Below are positions 16,710 to 26,310 of a DNA stretch of 42,379 nt, one piece after another. Location of the stretch: the NCBI GenBank assembly GCA_030729785.1, contig JANQWS010000013.1, forward strand, positions 1 through 42,379, written 5' to 3'. The DNA comes from Algoriphagus sp. Its GTDB lineage: Bacteria > Bacteroidota > Bacteroidia > Cytophagales > Cyclobacteriaceae. Position 1 is the stretch's first letter. Every line of letters begins with the position of its first letter. Position numbers and translations under genes: made by a program. The notes under the pieces were generated by a model. The model searched no databases. It was not told the DNA's origin and was given only the letters and a program-made list of their open reading frames with translations.

Positions 16710-17636
16710 ATGAATATAACCCTTCACCAACTCAAAGCTTTTCAAGCTGTTTCCAAGTTTCAGAGCATTACAAAAGCTGCTGAAGCCATGAGTATGACAC
16801 AGCCAGCAGTATCCATTCAGTTGAAAAACTTACAGGAACAATTTGAGGTCCCCCTTACTGAAATGATAGGAAAGCGGATTTATATCACCGAATTTGGACA
16901 AGAATTGGTGGATACAGCCGATCGGATTTTTGGAGAGATCGGACAAATCGAAGAGAAAATGCTAGAACTGAAAGGACTACTTGGGGGGAAAATCCGAATT
17001 TCTGCAGTTTCAACAGGAAAATACATCATCCCCTACTTGATGGCAGATTTTATGAAACTCCACCCTCATGTAGAGATCAGCCTGGAAGTATCCAATCGAT
17101 ACAATGTCTTGGCTCACTTACAGGAAAACACCACTGATTTGGCTTTGGTATCCTTATGGCCCGAGGAATTGGATTTGGAAAGTATTCAGCTGGCAGAAAA
17201 TAAATGGTATTTGGCTTGCTCGCCCGAAAAAAAAGAAGCCTATTCTTCCGCCATTCAAGAAGGAAAATGGGGGAAAGTGCCCTTTTTACTTCGGGAAAAA
17301 GGTTCTGGAACCCGTACGATGATGGAAAAGTTTTTTCAAGAGCGCGATATACATGTAGAGAGCAATTTAGAGCTTGCCACAAATGAAGCAGTGAAGCAGG
17401 CAGTCATGGCTGGCTTGGGTGCTTCATTACTTTCCAATTTTTCTATGGCACAAGAAATCAAGGAAGGGCGAATTTCTCTTTTGGAATTACCGGGTCTTCC
17501 GCTAAAAGCAGATTGGAAACTTATCTGGCTAAAACAAAAAAAGCATTCTCCTGCAGTAAAGGCTTTTATCCGATGGCTTAGCGAAAACCGAAAAAAAGTC
17601 CTTTCAACTCATTTCCCTACTTTAGAGAGCTTTTAA
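16710..17636 (+). CDS. LysR family transcriptional regulator
   Basis: A 308-aa DNA-binding regulator. The N-terminal winged helix-turn-helix is plain: ITLHQLKAFQAVSKFQSITKAAEAM followed by TQPAVSIQLKNLQEQF, the standard LysR recognition helix. The remaining 210 residues form the effector-binding domain. The N-terminus and overall form resemble the CbbR/CmpR branch, which responds to inorganic-carbon status, in keeping with the divergent bicarbonate permease; this assignment is by resemblance and context. I start at the ATG at 16710; an ATG at 16686 lies inside the inverted repeat and adds eight atypical residues. Confidence 0.88.
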   Translation: MNITLHQLKAFQAVSKFQSITKAAEAMSMTQPAVSIQLKNLQEQFEVPLTEMIGKRIYITEFGQELVDTADRIFGEIGQIEEKMLELKGLLGGKIRISAVSTGKYIIPYLMADFMKLHPHVEISLEVSNRYNVLAHLQENTTDLALVSLWPEELDLESIQLAENKWYLACSPEKKEAYSSAIQEGKWGKVPFLLREKGSGTRTMMEKFFQERDIHVESNLELATNEAVKQAVMAGLGASLLSNFSMAQEIKEGRISLLELPGLPLKADWKLIWLKQKKHSPAVKAFIRWLSENRKKVLSTHFPTLESF

Positions 17637-17699
17637 GGACATACCCAATGGCTTCCAAAAAATCCTATATTTGAGACTTGAAAATTCTCATCTATACCA

Positions 17700-18575
17700 A
17701 TGAAAGCGATTGTATTTCCGGGCCAGGGAGCCCAATTCCCAGGAATGGGAAAATCCCTTTATGAAGAAAATCCAGATGCCAAAGCCTTGTTTGAAAAAGC
17801 AAACGAAATCTTAGGGTTCCGAATTACCGATATCCTCTTTGAAGGTACAGAAGAGGAACTCAAGCAAACCAAGGTCACGCAACCTGCCATCTTTTTGCAC
17901 TCAGTGATTCTCGCAAAAACTACTCCCGGATTTGCTCCTGACATGGTTGCTGGGCATTCTTTGGGTGAATTTTCCGCCCTGGTAGCGAATGGTGTTTTGC
18001 GTTTTGAAGATGGGCTTGCACTGGTATTTCAGCGTGCACTCGCCATGCAAGAAGCCTGTGAGATCAACCCCTCCTCTATGGCTGCAATCCTTGGATTGGA
18101 TGACCAAGTGGTCGAAGAAATCTGTGCCGGAATATCGGGAGAAATCGTGGTCGCCGCTAATTACAACTGTCCTGGTCAATTGGTGATTTCCGGATCTACC
18201 AAGGGAATTGAAATTGCCTGTGAACTACTCAAAACAGCTGGAGCCAAAAGAGCATTGCCGCTCCCAGTAGGTGGTGCTTTCCATTCTCCTTTGATGGAGC
18301 CTGCTCGGGAGAAACTTCAAAAAGCCATTGAAGAAACTGCGTTCCATGCCCCAATCTGTCCAATCTATCAAAATGTGAGTACAACGGCCGTTGTTGATGT
18401 GGCTAGTATTAAAGCAAACTTAATTGCCCAACTGACAGCTCCTGTAAAATGGACCCAATCCGTGCAACAGATGGTGGCAGATGGAGCTACAGAATTTGTC
18501 GAATGTGGGCCTGGAAAAGTACTACAGGGTCTCGTCAAGAAAATTCACCCCGAAGCAATCGTCTCTGGTTTATAA
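17700..18575 (+). CDS. fabD: Malonyl-CoA:ACP transacylase
   Basis: Transfers the malonyl group from CoA to acyl carrier protein, supplying fatty acid synthesis. The 291-aa protein has the GQGAQFPGMG start, the nucleophile in GHSLGE (S87), the conserved Arg in FQRA (R112), the catalytic His in AFHSPLM (H195), and the C-terminal ECGPGKVLQGL block. Length fits single-domain FabD. It stands alone, not in a fab cluster, and is followed by a terminator shared with folK. Confidence 0.95.
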   Translation: MKAIVFPGQGAQFPGMGKSLYEENPDAKALFEKANEILGFRITDILFEGTEEELKQTKVTQPAIFLHSVILAKTTPGFAPDMVAGHSLGEFSALVANGVLRFEDGLALVFQRALAMQEACEINPSSMAAILGLDDQVVEEICAGISGEIVVAANYNCPGQLVISGSTKGIEIACELLKTAGAKRALPLPVGGAFHSPLMEPAREKLQKAIEETAFHAPICPIYQNVSTTAVVDVASIKANLIAQLTAPVKWTQSVQQMVADGATEFVECGPGKVLQGLVKKIHPEAIVSGL

Positions 18576-18580
18576 CCATC

Positions 18581-18610
18581 AACGCTTACCTCATCGGGTG
18601 AGCGTTTTTT
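18581..18610. terminator. Terminator downstream of fabD
   Basis: Stem AACGCTTACC/GGTGAGCGTT (one G-T wobble) around a short loop, followed by a T run at 18605-18610. It ends fabD on the plus strand. The minus-strand U tract is weak, so folK may rely on another signal. Confidence 0.75.
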
Positions 18611-19103
18611 ATTTGGCTTGCTTCCAAACTGAAATCTGACCTTGATCAGTGCATTCTGCAAGTAACTCAAGGGTAGTTTTCCCCAGAATTGGATGGATTT
18701 TTTTTGGGAGAATTTCAGCCAAAGGCTGTAGCACAAAGCTCCGCTGTGCAAGGTAAGGGTGTGGGATGGTAAGGGATGAGCTACTATAAACTTGATCACC
18801 AAAATAAAGAATATCAATATCAATGGTGCGGTCTCCCCAATGCTGTTCTCGAGTTCGTCCCAGCGCAAGTTCGATAGCCTGAGTCAGTTTTAACAAAGCT
18901 AAAGGCTCTAAACTGGTATGAATGAGAAGCACCTGATTCAAAAAACTCCCATTTTCAGCTACCCCACCCCAGGCTTCAGTTTCATAGACTTGGGAGCTAG
19001 AAACAAGCATCACCTCACGAGATAAAGCCTCCCTAGCCCTAGCTAGATAGCTGGATCGATCTCCTTTATTCCCCCCAATTCCTAGGATAACTTCTGTTTG
19101 CAT
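18609..19103 (-). CDS. folK: 2-amino-4-hydroxy-6-hydroxymethyldihydropteridine pyrophosphokinase
   Basis: Pyrophosphorylates the pterin precursor in folate synthesis. The 164-aa sequence shows the HPPK motifs LGIGGNKGDR near the N-terminus and GRTREQHWGDRTIDIDILYFGD, whose Asp pair binds magnesium, then TIPHPYLAQRSFVLQPLAEI. Length is normal. It is divergent from sppA with 69 bases between starts, and convergent with fabD. Confidence 0.94.
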   Translation of the reverse strand: MQTEVILGIGGNKGDRSSYLARAREALSREVMLVSSSQVYETEAWGGVAENGSFLNQVLLIHTSLEPLALLKLTQAIELALGRTREQHWGDRTIDIDILYFGDQVYSSSSLTIPHPYLAQRSFVLQPLAEILPKKIHPILGKTTLELLAECTDQGQISVWKQAK

Positions 19104-19121
19104 GACTCGCTTGAATATTTT

Positions 19122-19153
19122 TTGTAATGCTATCTCAAATTAGGCTAAATTTA
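19122..19153 (+). promoter_or_regulatory. Possible sppA promoter
   Basis: TTG at 19122-19124 and TAAATTTA at 19146-19153, spaced 21 nt, approximate the Bacteroidota -33/-7 pair (last base of the -7 box deviates). A start about 15 nt before the sppA ATG would follow. Confidence 0.35.
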
Positions 19154-19172
19154 CAGTCAAAATTAAACTACT

Positions 19173-20939
19173 ATGAAGTTTCTAGGAAATGTATTGGCCG
19201 TTATCGTAGGCCTTTTCGTATTTAGCATAGTTGCCGTCTTGCTATTTTTTGGTCTCATTGGAATCGCAGCATCCTCTTCTGAAAAAGAGGTTAGCTTGGG
19301 TGAAAACTCCATCCTACACCTAGACCTAAATGGACGCACTTTAGTGGAGCGTACCTCAGAGGAAGATTTGGCATTTGGCTCTTTTTTAAATCCCTTTGGC
19401 GGTGAAAATACTGCCGGTTTGGTCAACCTCAAAAAAGCAATTGCAGAGGCCAAGACCAATGCGAACATCAAAGGAATCTATTTGAACGCGGGACTTTTCA
19501 GTGCAGGGCAAGCTGGATTGCTAGAACTTCGCGAAGCCTTACAAGATTTTAAAGAATCCGATAAATTCATTGTGGCCTACGATGAAGCTTATTCAGAAGG
19601 AGGCTATTTTTTAGCTTCTATCGCGGATGAAATATACGTGAACCCACTGGGAGGCATTGACTTCAACGGATACTCTTCTGAAGGGATTTTTCTGAAAGGA
19701 TTCTTTGAGAAAGTAGGGATTAAACCAGAAGTTTTTCGCGTTGGCGAATTTAAAAGTGCCGTAGAGCCCTTCATTTTGGACAAAATGAGCCCAGAAAACC
19801 GCCTACAAACTCAGTATTTCTTAGACGACATCAACCAACATGCGCTAGCATTGATCGCAGAAACTCGTGGGATTCCTAGCGATAGCATTCAGCTTATTAA
19901 CAATCAGATGTTGGTCCGAAAGCCAATAGATGCTGTGACCTACAAACTTGCTACGGCTCTGAAATACGAGGACGAAGTACACCAAATTCTTAAAGAAAAA
20001 CTAGGTCTAAAGGAAGAGGATCAGATTTCTACCATCAATGCTACTGATCTCGGAGGCCTTGCAAAAAGTAAAAACATCACCTCTAAAAATAGAATCGCTG
20101 TCATACTTGCTGAGGGGGATATTGTAGATGGGAATGTGGAAGGCGCAATTAGCTCAGAAAAGTTTGCCAAAGAAATTCGTAAGGCTCGGAAGGATGAAAA
20201 TATCAAGGCCATTGTCTTGCGCGTGAATTCACCAGGTGGATCTATCCTTGCTTCAGAAGTCATTTGGAGAGAAATGTCCGAGGCCAAGAAGGCTAAGCCC
20301 CTCATTGTATCCATGGGAGAAGTTGCTGCTTCGGGAGGCTACTACATCGCTGCTCCAGCAGACACCATTGTAGCCCAGCCCAATACGATTACGGGCTCCA
20401 TTGGAATTTTTGGAATCCTATTCAATGTGCAAGAACTCATCAATGACAAGTTAGGGGTGACTACGGATGTGGTCTCTACCGGAGAACTATCAGATTTTGG
20501 AAATATGGCTAGACCTTTGACTGAGGTAGAGCGTACCATCATCCAATCCTCTGTTGAGGATGGCTACGAAACCTTCATCTCTCGCGTGGCTGAAGGGCGA
20601 GGCATGCATCCTGATTCGGTACGAAAAGTGGCTTCTGGAAGAGTTTGGACAGGCACACAAGCCAAAGCGAGAGGATTAGTCGATGTGTTGGGAGGCTTGG
20701 ATACGGCAGTGGGCATTGCGGCAGCGAAGATTAAAGCAGGCGATGATTACCGAGTAGTGTACTACCCTGAGAAAAAACAATGGTTTGAAGAATTGATACT
20801 CACATTTTCCGATCAAGTGCAGACTCGAATGCTACAATCTCAGTTGGGTGAGCACTACCCATTCTACCAAAAAATCCAAGGCTTGAAACACTACCAAGGC
20901 GTGCAGGTACGCATGCCGCAAGAGGTAGTAATCAAATAA
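19173..20939 (+). CDS. sppA: Signal peptide peptidase SppA, 67K (double-domain) type
   Basis: A membrane-bound serine protease that degrades cleaved signal peptides. The 588-aa product has one N-terminal membrane segment (about 5-30) and two S49 domains, like E. coli SppA. The Lys of the catalytic dyad is in GEFKSAVEPF (K194) in the first domain, and the Ser is in VAASGGYYIAAP (S387) in the second. NSPGGS at 352-357 forms the oxyanion region. It is a single-gene unit ending at a hairpin shared with the convergent flavoprotein gene. Confidence 0.94.
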   Translation: MKFLGNVLAVIVGLFVFSIVAVLLFFGLIGIAASSSEKEVSLGENSILHLDLNGRTLVERTSEEDLAFGSFLNPFGGENTAGLVNLKKAIAEAKTNANIKGIYLNAGLFSAGQAGLLELREALQDFKESDKFIVAYDEAYSEGGYFLASIADEIYVNPLGGIDFNGYSSEGIFLKGFFEKVGIKPEVFRVGEFKSAVEPFILDKMSPENRLQTQYFLDDINQHALALIAETRGIPSDSIQLINNQMLVRKPIDAVTYKLATALKYEDEVHQILKEKLGLKEEDQISTINATDLGGLAKSKNITSKNRIAVILAEGDIVDGNVEGAISSEKFAKEIRKARKDENIKAIVLRVNSPGGSILASEVIWREMSEAKKAKPLIVSMGEVAASGGYYIAAPADTIVAQPNTITGSIGIFGILFNVQELINDKLGVTTDVVSTGELSDFGNMARPLTEVERTIIQSSVEDGYETFISRVAEGRGMHPDSVRKVASGRVWTGTQAKARGLVDVLGGLDTAVGIAAAKIKAGDDYRVVYYPEKKQWFEELILTFSDQVQTRMLQSQLGEHYPFYQKIQGLKHYQGVQVRMPQEVVIK

Positions 20940-20950
20940 GATTAAAAACA

Positions 20951-20978
20951 AAAAACTCAGCGATTAGGCTGAGTTTTT
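20951..20978. terminator. Bidirectional terminator between sppA and the flavin reductase gene
   Basis: Perfect 11-bp stem AAAAACTCAGC/GCTGAGTTTTT around the loop GATTAG, with an A tract on the left and a T tract on the right. It lies directly between two convergent stops. Confidence 0.87.
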
Positions 20979-20983
20979 TGTTT

Positions 20984-21877
20984 TTAGATTTTTTGCAAAA
21001 GTATCTTCCAAGCCAAGTCGACATTGCCGGCTTCTAGTTCTTCTTTGGCCCAGCGGTGTAGGTGATCGGTCCAGGATTCTGCATCCAACCGGAAGCGTCG
21101 CCTGATATCCTCCAGATCTTCTCGGGCAGCGAAAAGGGCTACTTCCTCCGGACTGGGAAGCTGCTCCACATTGCCCAATCTACCGAGATTATTCCCACTG
21201 AATACCGGGCTATTCCGAATTTCTTCTGGAATTTGATCTACCCCAATTGCTAGGGTAGTCAATGGTTTGGGGATTTGGAATAAGGAGTCTTCGGTGATTT
21301 TGGTATACCAATCACCTCCCAATCGGGCTACTGGATTTAACTTCAGTGGCGCTATGGCTCCCGATGTGTCGAGGATATTTTCATCTAGGTGAATTTGTAG
21401 TACCTCACAAATCACTAAATTCCCTGCGCCACCCTGATCACCAAGGGGGACCACCTGAAGCACCTTGCATTCAAAGGCCACTGGAGCCTCCTTCACCCGT
21501 GGCGGTGCTACTAGATTTGACGGTACTGCAGTCAATCCTGCCTTAACAAATTCATTGACCCCCTTTGCATATTCGGTGCTAGCAAGAGACATCTGCTCTA
21601 CTAAATCATGCCCCACCACATGAATTACCACCTCTGGAACCTCCAGTACATTGTCTAGGGTATCCTTAGTGGTATTGTTTCGCACTCGTCGAGAAGGGGA
21701 AAAAACAAGAATGGGGGGATTGGCACTAAAAAGATTAAAATAAGAAAAAGGACTCAAATTAAGGGCTCCTACTTTATTGATACTACTTACAAAAGCAATA
21801 GGCCGTGGCGCCACCGCACCTTGTAAAAGGGCTTGCAATTCTTGGGTAGAAAGGTCTTTTGGTTGAATCGTTTTCAT
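20984..21877 (-). CDS. Flavin reductase-like (FMN-binding split-barrel) family protein
   Basis: A 297-aa protein whose first 200 residues match the flavin-reductase-like split barrel (DIM6/NTAB type): GAVAPRPIAFVSSINKVGALNLSPFSYF, then VVIHVVGHDLVEQMSLAST, and the APVAFECKVLQVV strand. Members bind FMN and reduce flavin or act on small aromatic substrates; none can be assigned here. About 90 extra residues at the C-terminus are helical and charged (EVALFAAREDLEDIRRRFR) and lie beyond the normal domain. It is divergent from the secreted EEP phosphatase. Confidence 0.82.
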   Translation of the reverse strand: MKTIQPKDLSTQELQALLQGAVAPRPIAFVSSINKVGALNLSPFSYFNLFSANPPILVFSPSRRVRNNTTKDTLDNVLEVPEVVIHVVGHDLVEQMSLASTEYAKGVNEFVKAGLTAVPSNLVAPPRVKEAPVAFECKVLQVVPLGDQGGAGNLVICEVLQIHLDENILDTSGAIAPLKLNPVARLGGDWYTKITEDSLFQIPKPLTTLAIGVDQIPEEIRNSPVFSGNNLGRLGNVEQLPSPEEVALFAAREDLEDIRRRFRLDAESWTDHLHRWAKEELEAGNVDLAWKILLQKI

Positions 21878-21939
21878 TTCATGAAATTAATAGTCAATTT
21901 TAAGTGAAAGCCATCAATTCCAAAATTTGTTTCCAACTT

Positions 21940-22788
21940 ATGTCAGTTCAACGAACACTTCTCCTTGTCTTTTCTTTTTTCGCATTCAGCTTAAATACAA
22001 ATCCACTTTTCGCTCAAACTCATCGGCTCGCAACCTTTAATATCCGATGGGACAACCCCAATGATGTAGGCAATCTCTGGAAAGATCGTGCGACGCATGT
22101 CATTCAATTGATTCAATTTCATCAGATTGGAATTGTAGGTACCCAAGAGGTTTTGGTACATCAGCTGACTGAACTCAACAAAGAACTTGGCTTTGCTTCC
22201 ATTGGCGTGGGCAGGGATGATGGTGCGACGAAGGGAGAGTTTTCCCCCATCCATTACGACCCACAGCGCTACAAAGTAGAAGATTCTGGGACTTTTTGGC
22301 TTTCCCCTACACCAGATCAACCTAGTAAGGGTTGGGATGCTGCCTTAAACCGAGTATGTTCTTGGGGAAAATTTATCTCTTCAGAAGGAGAGCAGTTTTA
22401 CGTGTTTAATGTGCATTACGACCATATCGGACAGCAAGCTCGAGAAGAAAGCAGCAAGTTGGTGTTAAAGAAAATTCAAGAACTAAATCAAGAAAATCTC
22501 CCTGTAATCTGGATGGGTGATTTCAATGTAACTCCTGACAATCCAGCCTATCAGGTCATCCTCGCCCAAGAAAGTTGGAAAGATGCACGGTTGAGTTCCA
22601 AACTTCCCTCCTATGGTCCCAAGGGGACCTTTTCAGGGTTTGATTGGGACCGAATGCCAGATGGGATCATTGACCATATTTTTGTTCAGGGTAAGATTGA
22701 AATACTGCGCCATGGCATCCTGACAGATAATTACGGCAAAAAATATCCCTCTGATCACTTCCCCGTGCTAGTAGAATTAAAGTTTTGA
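21940..22788 (+). CDS. Secreted endonuclease/exonuclease/phosphatase family protein
   Basis: A 282-aa exported metal-dependent phosphoesterase. The signal peptide MSVQRTLLLVFSFFAFSLNT leads to a likely cut after LFA-Q. EEP-fold motifs are TFNIRWDN, GTQEVLVHQ (metal-binding Glu), NVHYDHIG, WMGDFNVTPDNPAY (Asp-Asn pair) and SDHFPVLVEL (catalytic Asp-His). Bacteroidota relatives act outside the cytoplasm on phosphorylated or nucleic-acid substrates; the substrate cannot be told here. A GTG at 21904 would lengthen the leader by 12 residues, so the ATG at 21940 is preferred. Confidence 0.87.
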   Translation: MSVQRTLLLVFSFFAFSLNTNPLFAQTHRLATFNIRWDNPNDVGNLWKDRATHVIQLIQFHQIGIVGTQEVLVHQLTELNKELGFASIGVGRDDGATKGEFSPIHYDPQRYKVEDSGTFWLSPTPDQPSKGWDAALNRVCSWGKFISSEGEQFYVFNVHYDHIGQQAREESSKLVLKKIQELNQENLPVIWMGDFNVTPDNPAYQVILAQESWKDARLSSKLPSYGPKGTFSGFDWDRMPDGIIDHIFVQGKIEILRHGILTDNYGKKYPSDHFPVLVELKF

Positions 22789-22801
22789 TCCCTATGCAAA
22801 C

Positions 22802-22837
22802 AAAAAACGCCGATTCAGGATTGAATCAGCGTTTTTT
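22802..22837. terminator. Bidirectional terminator between EEP gene and pgk
   Basis: Long stem AAAAAACGC-GATTCA/TGAATC-GCGTTTTTT with one C-A mismatch and loop GGAT, bounded by A and T tracts, between convergent stops at 22788 and 22855. Confidence 0.83.
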
Positions 22838-22854
22838 ATAAAGCAGTAAGTAGC

Positions 22855-24054
22855 TTATTCTGCCAAGGCAGCCACACCCGGAAGTACTTTTCCTTCCATG
22901 TGCTCTAGCAAGGCCCCACCACCCGTAGAAACGTAGGATACCTGATCGGTGTAACCAAATTTATTTACCGCAGCAGCTGAATCTCCTCCACCAATTAATG
23001 AGAAGGCTCCATTGCGCGTGGCCTCCGCTACATACTCAGCGATGGCTTTGGTGCCTTTGTTGAAAGATTCCATTTCAAATACACCCATAGGACCATTCCA
23101 AAGGATGGTTTTAGAGTCCAAAATTACTTTTCCAAACAACTCTCTGGTCTTTGGTCCAATGTCCAAACCCATCCAATTGTCTGGAATTTCTCCTTTATTG
23201 ACTAATCCCTGATTGGCAGTATTGGAAAAATCATCTGCAATCACGGTATCTACTGGTAAAATCAAGTTCACTCCTTTTGCCTTCGCTTTCTCCATCAACT
23301 CCAACACGAAATCCAGTTTGTCTGCCTCCAAAAGCGAAGTACCGATTGTCCCTCCCTGCGCCTTGGCAAAGGTATAGGACATGCCTCCACCAATGATGAG
23401 ATTGTCTACTTTTTCTAGTAATCGTTCAATAATTAAAATCTTGTCGGCGATTTTTGCTCCACCCATAATGGCAGTATAGGGACGCTCTGGATTACCCAAC
23501 ACTTTGTCTGCATTGGTCAACTCAGATTCCATCAAATACCCAGCTACTTTTTCAGTAAAATTAGCTGCAATCACTGCAGTAGAGGCATGGGCACGGTGAG
23601 CCGTCCCAAAAGCATCGTTGACGTACACATCCCCAAGTTGAGCAAGCTTGGCAGCAAAAGCTGAATCCCCTTTTTCTTCTTCCTTGTAAAAACGTAAATT
23701 TTCTAGTAGCAAAACCTCCCCTGCACCCAAGTGGGCTGCTTTTTGGCTAGCTTCTTCCCCAATGCAATCACTTGCGAAGTTGATTTTCTGACCAAGTGCA
23801 GCTTCAACTGCAGAAATAATGTGTTTGAGGGAATACTTATCCTCAGGCCCACCTTTTGGCCGACCCAAGTGGGACATCAAAATGGCTGAACCACCCTCCT
23901 TCAAAATCTTCTGGATTGTCGGGACAGCTGCCTGAATTCGGGTATCGTCGGAAACTTGAAAATGCTCGTCTAAGGGAACATTGAAATCCACCCGGATTAG
24001 GGCTTTTTTGCCTGCAAAGTTGAGGCTATCTACATTTTTTACATTCAATGACAT
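22855..24054 (-). CDS. pgk: Phosphoglycerate kinase
   Basis: Glycolytic enzyme producing ATP and 3-phosphoglycerate. The 399-aa protein shows the family signatures RVDFNVPLD at about 22-30, [34 protein letters not shown], the hinge segments [11 protein letters not shown] and [14 protein letters not shown], and the nucleotide-binding GPMGVFE and [14 protein letters not shown]. Length and order are standard. It is monocistronic, with a terminator behind it. Confidence 0.97.
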   Translation of the reverse strand: MSLNVKNVDSLNFAGKKALIRVDFNVPLDEHFQVSDDTRIQAAVPTIQKILKEGGSAILMSHLGRPKGGPEDKYSLKHIISAVEAALGQKINFASDCIGEEASQKAAHLGAGEVLLLENLRFYKEEEKGDSAFAAKLAQLGDVYVNDAFGTAHRAHASTAVIAANFTEKVAGYLMESELTNADKVLGNPERPYTAIMGGAKIADKILIIERLLEKVDNLIIGGGMSYTFAKAQGGTIGTSLLEADKLDFVLELMEKAKAKGVNLILPVDTVIADDFSNTANQGLVNKGEIPDNWMGLDIGPKTRELFGKVILDSKTILWNGPMGVFEMESFNKGTKAIAEYVAEATRNGAFSLIGGGDSAAAVNKFGYTDQVSYVSTGGGALLEHMEGKVLPGVAALAE

Positions 24055-24149
24055 GGGATAAGGTCGAATAGGTGAGAACTAAAGAAGCGTTTAAAATCGT
24101 CACGAATTTAACTCAAATCCAGCCAATACGAAAAAGAATGATTGAAAAA

Positions 24150-25127
24150 CTAGCCCTCGTGAGTAGGTCTTGCGGCAGCTCTTTTAAGACGATCGTTAAT
24201 GGCTCGACCCAATCCGTTTTCTGGGACAAATTCGGCGAGGATCAGATCTGCATCACTTTCATCCAAGAGTCGCATGCCCATAAACAGCCGTTGAGCTGCT
24301 TCTTGCAAGTCCTGGCTTGGGCTGAGAACAAACTGCCTATCTGAAGGAAGCGTGGGGAAATGCGTTGAAAAACTGAGTACCCCGAAGGTCTTTCCTTCTT
24401 GGGTCAACTTCAGCGCAAGCTCGTTTAACTCTCCCACTAGAAATGGTTTCCTCGGTGCATAGTGACTGACCAATTGACCAGGGGCGCTTGGATTACTTGT
24501 ACTGTGTGCCTGAACTGTAACTGGGCCCACCAAGGATTCAATTTTGGAAAGTTCTAATCCTCCCAGACGATAGATAACCACCTGTTCCCCTTCCATTCCC
24601 ACAATGGTGCTTTCCAGACCTACGGCACATGCACCACCATCAAGAATATATGGGATTTGTGCCCCCAACTGTGCGGCCACATGCCCCGCTTGGGTAGGGC
24701 TGATGTATCCAAATGGATTGGCACTTGGGGCTGCCAGCGGAAAGTCAAGCTGCGCCAGAAGGGTGAGAGTAAGCGGGTGATTGGGTACCCGCATGGCTAC
24801 ACGATCCAAGCCAGAGGTAACCAAATCGGGAATACTTGCCTTTCGAGGCAACAAGAGCGTTAGGGGTCCTGGCCAAAAGGCCTCGGCCAACCTCTTGAGT
24901 TTTTCTGGAAAAGAGGAAACCAATGGATAGACGCGCTCCAAGGAAGCCGTATGTAAGATCAGAGGATCAAAAGTCGGTCGGTTTTTTGTTTCAAAAATGG
25001 AACTTACTGCCTTCACATCCAACGCATTGCCCGCCAATCCATAAACCGTTTCGGTGGGAATAGCCACCAGTTGCCCCTGTTTAAGGTAGGTGGATGCTTT
25101 TTGAATATCTGTCCCTACCTGCGCCAT
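24150..25127 (-). CDS. Threonylcarbamoyl-AMP synthase, Sua5 (two-domain) form
   Basis: Makes threonylcarbamoyl-AMP, first step of the t6A37 modification of ANN-decoding tRNAs. The YrdC domain is at about 10-200, with IPTETVYGLAGNA, KNRPTFDPLILH, WPGPLTLLLPRK and PLAAPSANPFGYISPTQAGHV. The length of 325 aa and the added C-terminal domain (from about 210, after PSAPGQLVSHYAPRKPF) show the Sua5 rather than the short TsaC form. Its ATG shares a base with the TAA of the TPR lipoprotein gene upstream, so the two are probably co-translated. Confidence 0.92.
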   Translation of the reverse strand: MAQVGTDIQKASTYLKQGQLVAIPTETVYGLAGNALDVKAVSSIFETKNRPTFDPLILHTASLERVYPLVSSFPEKLKRLAEAFWPGPLTLLLPRKASIPDLVTSGLDRVAMRVPNHPLTLTLLAQLDFPLAAPSANPFGYISPTQAGHVAAQLGAQIPYILDGGACAVGLESTIVGMEGEQVVIYRLGGLELSKIESLVGPVTVQAHSTSNPSAPGQLVSHYAPRKPFLVGELNELALKLTQEGKTFGVLSFSTHFPTLPSDRQFVLSPSQDLQEAAQRLFMGMRLLDESDADLILAEFVPENGLGRAINDRLKRAAARPTHEG

Positions 25128-25840
25128 TATTTTGCTTCACAAAAGTCCTTGATCCAAGTTTCTGCTTCTTGGTAACCCAAGGAAAGTGCCATCTTCAATT
25201 CAGCACAGCCTTCATTTTTTTGGCCCAAAGCACTCATGCGAGTGACGCCAAGTAAATAGTAGGCTTCCCCATTTTTTGGATCCAAATTAACCGTATTGGT
25301 GAGGGATTCCATGCCATGGATGGGGTCATTCATGCCCAACTTCGCTTTGGCGAGACGGAAATGTGCCTCTGCATGCTTGGGTTCCTTCTGAACTATTGCT
25401 TCAAAATCAAGTAGTGCATCCTCGTAGGACTCCATCGTCAGTAAAGTCGTGCCTCGGTTAAAAAGAATATCCAATTGACTTGGGTCGAGAGCGGCTGCCA
25501 AGTTAAAATCAGCCAATGCCGCTTTGTAGTTAGTCAGCTCCATGTTGGCATTGCCTCGGTTAAACCAAGGTTTGTAGTTGGTCGAATCTGCGACAATGGC
25601 TAGATCAAAAAGCGGTATTGCTTCCTTAATTTTTCCTTGCTGAAAAAGTGCCACTCCCTTGGCATTCAATGCGGTGACCTGGTTTGGATTTTTTTCCAAG
25701 ACCTGATCAAACTGGATAACCGCCTCAGCCCAAGCTTGAGCATCCATTTTCTCCAAACCCACTTTCATGAGTTCCTCTTCTGTTGGAGCACAGGCAAGAC
25801 TACTGAACACAAGAAGGCAAATTATCCAAGACTGTTTCAC
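25127..25840 (-). CDS. TPR-repeat lipoprotein
   Basis: A 237-aa exported lipoprotein: the leader MKQSWIICLLVFSSLAC has a lipobox with Cys17. The rest is about five to six tandem tetratricopeptide repeats (for example EAVIQFDQVLEKNPNQVTAL, EAIPLFDLAIVADSTNYKPW, AALADFNLAAALDPSQLDIL, DALLDFEAIVQKEPKHAEAH), a protein-protein scaffold. The start is a GTG at 25840. The last Cys-containing segment EGCAELKMALSLGYQEA is a degenerate repeat. Partner proteins are not identifiable. Confidence 0.85.
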   Translation of the reverse strand: MKQSWIICLLVFSSLACAPTEEELMKVGLEKMDAQAWAEAVIQFDQVLEKNPNQVTALNAKGVALFQQGKIKEAIPLFDLAIVADSTNYKPWFNRGNANMELTNYKAALADFNLAAALDPSQLDILFNRGTTLLTMESYEDALLDFEAIVQKEPKHAEAHFRLAKAKLGMNDPIHGMESLTNTVNLDPKNGEAYYLLGVTRMSALGQKNEGCAELKMALSLGYQEAETWIKDFCEAK

Positions 25841-25875
25841 GGGAATAAATTTTTTGCAAAGTTACGAATTCGAGC

Positions 25876-26310
25876 TTAGGAGGAGGCTAATTTTTGCCGG
25901 AAAGGATCTGGAACTGGCACCGGCTTCATGCTCGCCTTGTCTACCGAAACCAATATACTTTTGCAGGTAGCATAGACTTGCTCATTTCCCGAACTATCCT
26001 TACCGACTAGTACCTGCTCCAAATCAAAAGAGGAATTGCCCAATCTTGAGCATTTCACGAGGGCCTCCACTTGATCTGTCAAGTGAATGGGTCGAAGGTA
26101 ATCAATCTCAATTCGACCAACCACGGTACCTACATCTAGTACATCCCAGCCTGCTACTTGGTATAAAAAAACAGCCCTTGCGTGTTCAAAATAACTAAAA
26201 TAAACTCCATTGTTGACATGGAGGTAGCCATCAATATCGGAAAATCGAAGCTGGATCGGGGTAGTAAATGAAAATTCAGCACGAAGCTGGGGAATAGCAT
26301 AACTGCGCAT
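25876..26310 (-). CDS. Acyl-CoA thioesterase, 4-hydroxybenzoyl-CoA thioesterase-like hotdog fold
   Basis: A 144-aa hotdog-fold protein with the active-site segment SDIDGYLHVNNGVYFSYFEHAR, whose Asp and Asn-His arrangement is that of the YbgC/4HBT class. It likely hydrolyses acyl-CoAs in the cytoplasm; chain length is not predictable. Its ATG shares one base with the TAA of the Nudix gene, so the two are coupled. It is the end of the recQ-198aa-nudix-thioesterase unit. Confidence 0.87.
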   Translation of the reverse strand: MRSYAIPQLRAEFSFTTPIQLRFSDIDGYLHVNNGVYFSYFEHARAVFLYQVAGWDVLDVGTVVGRIEIDYLRPIHLTDQVEALVKCSRLGNSSFDLEQVLVGKDSSGNEQVYATCKSILVSVDKASMKPVPVPDPFRQKLASS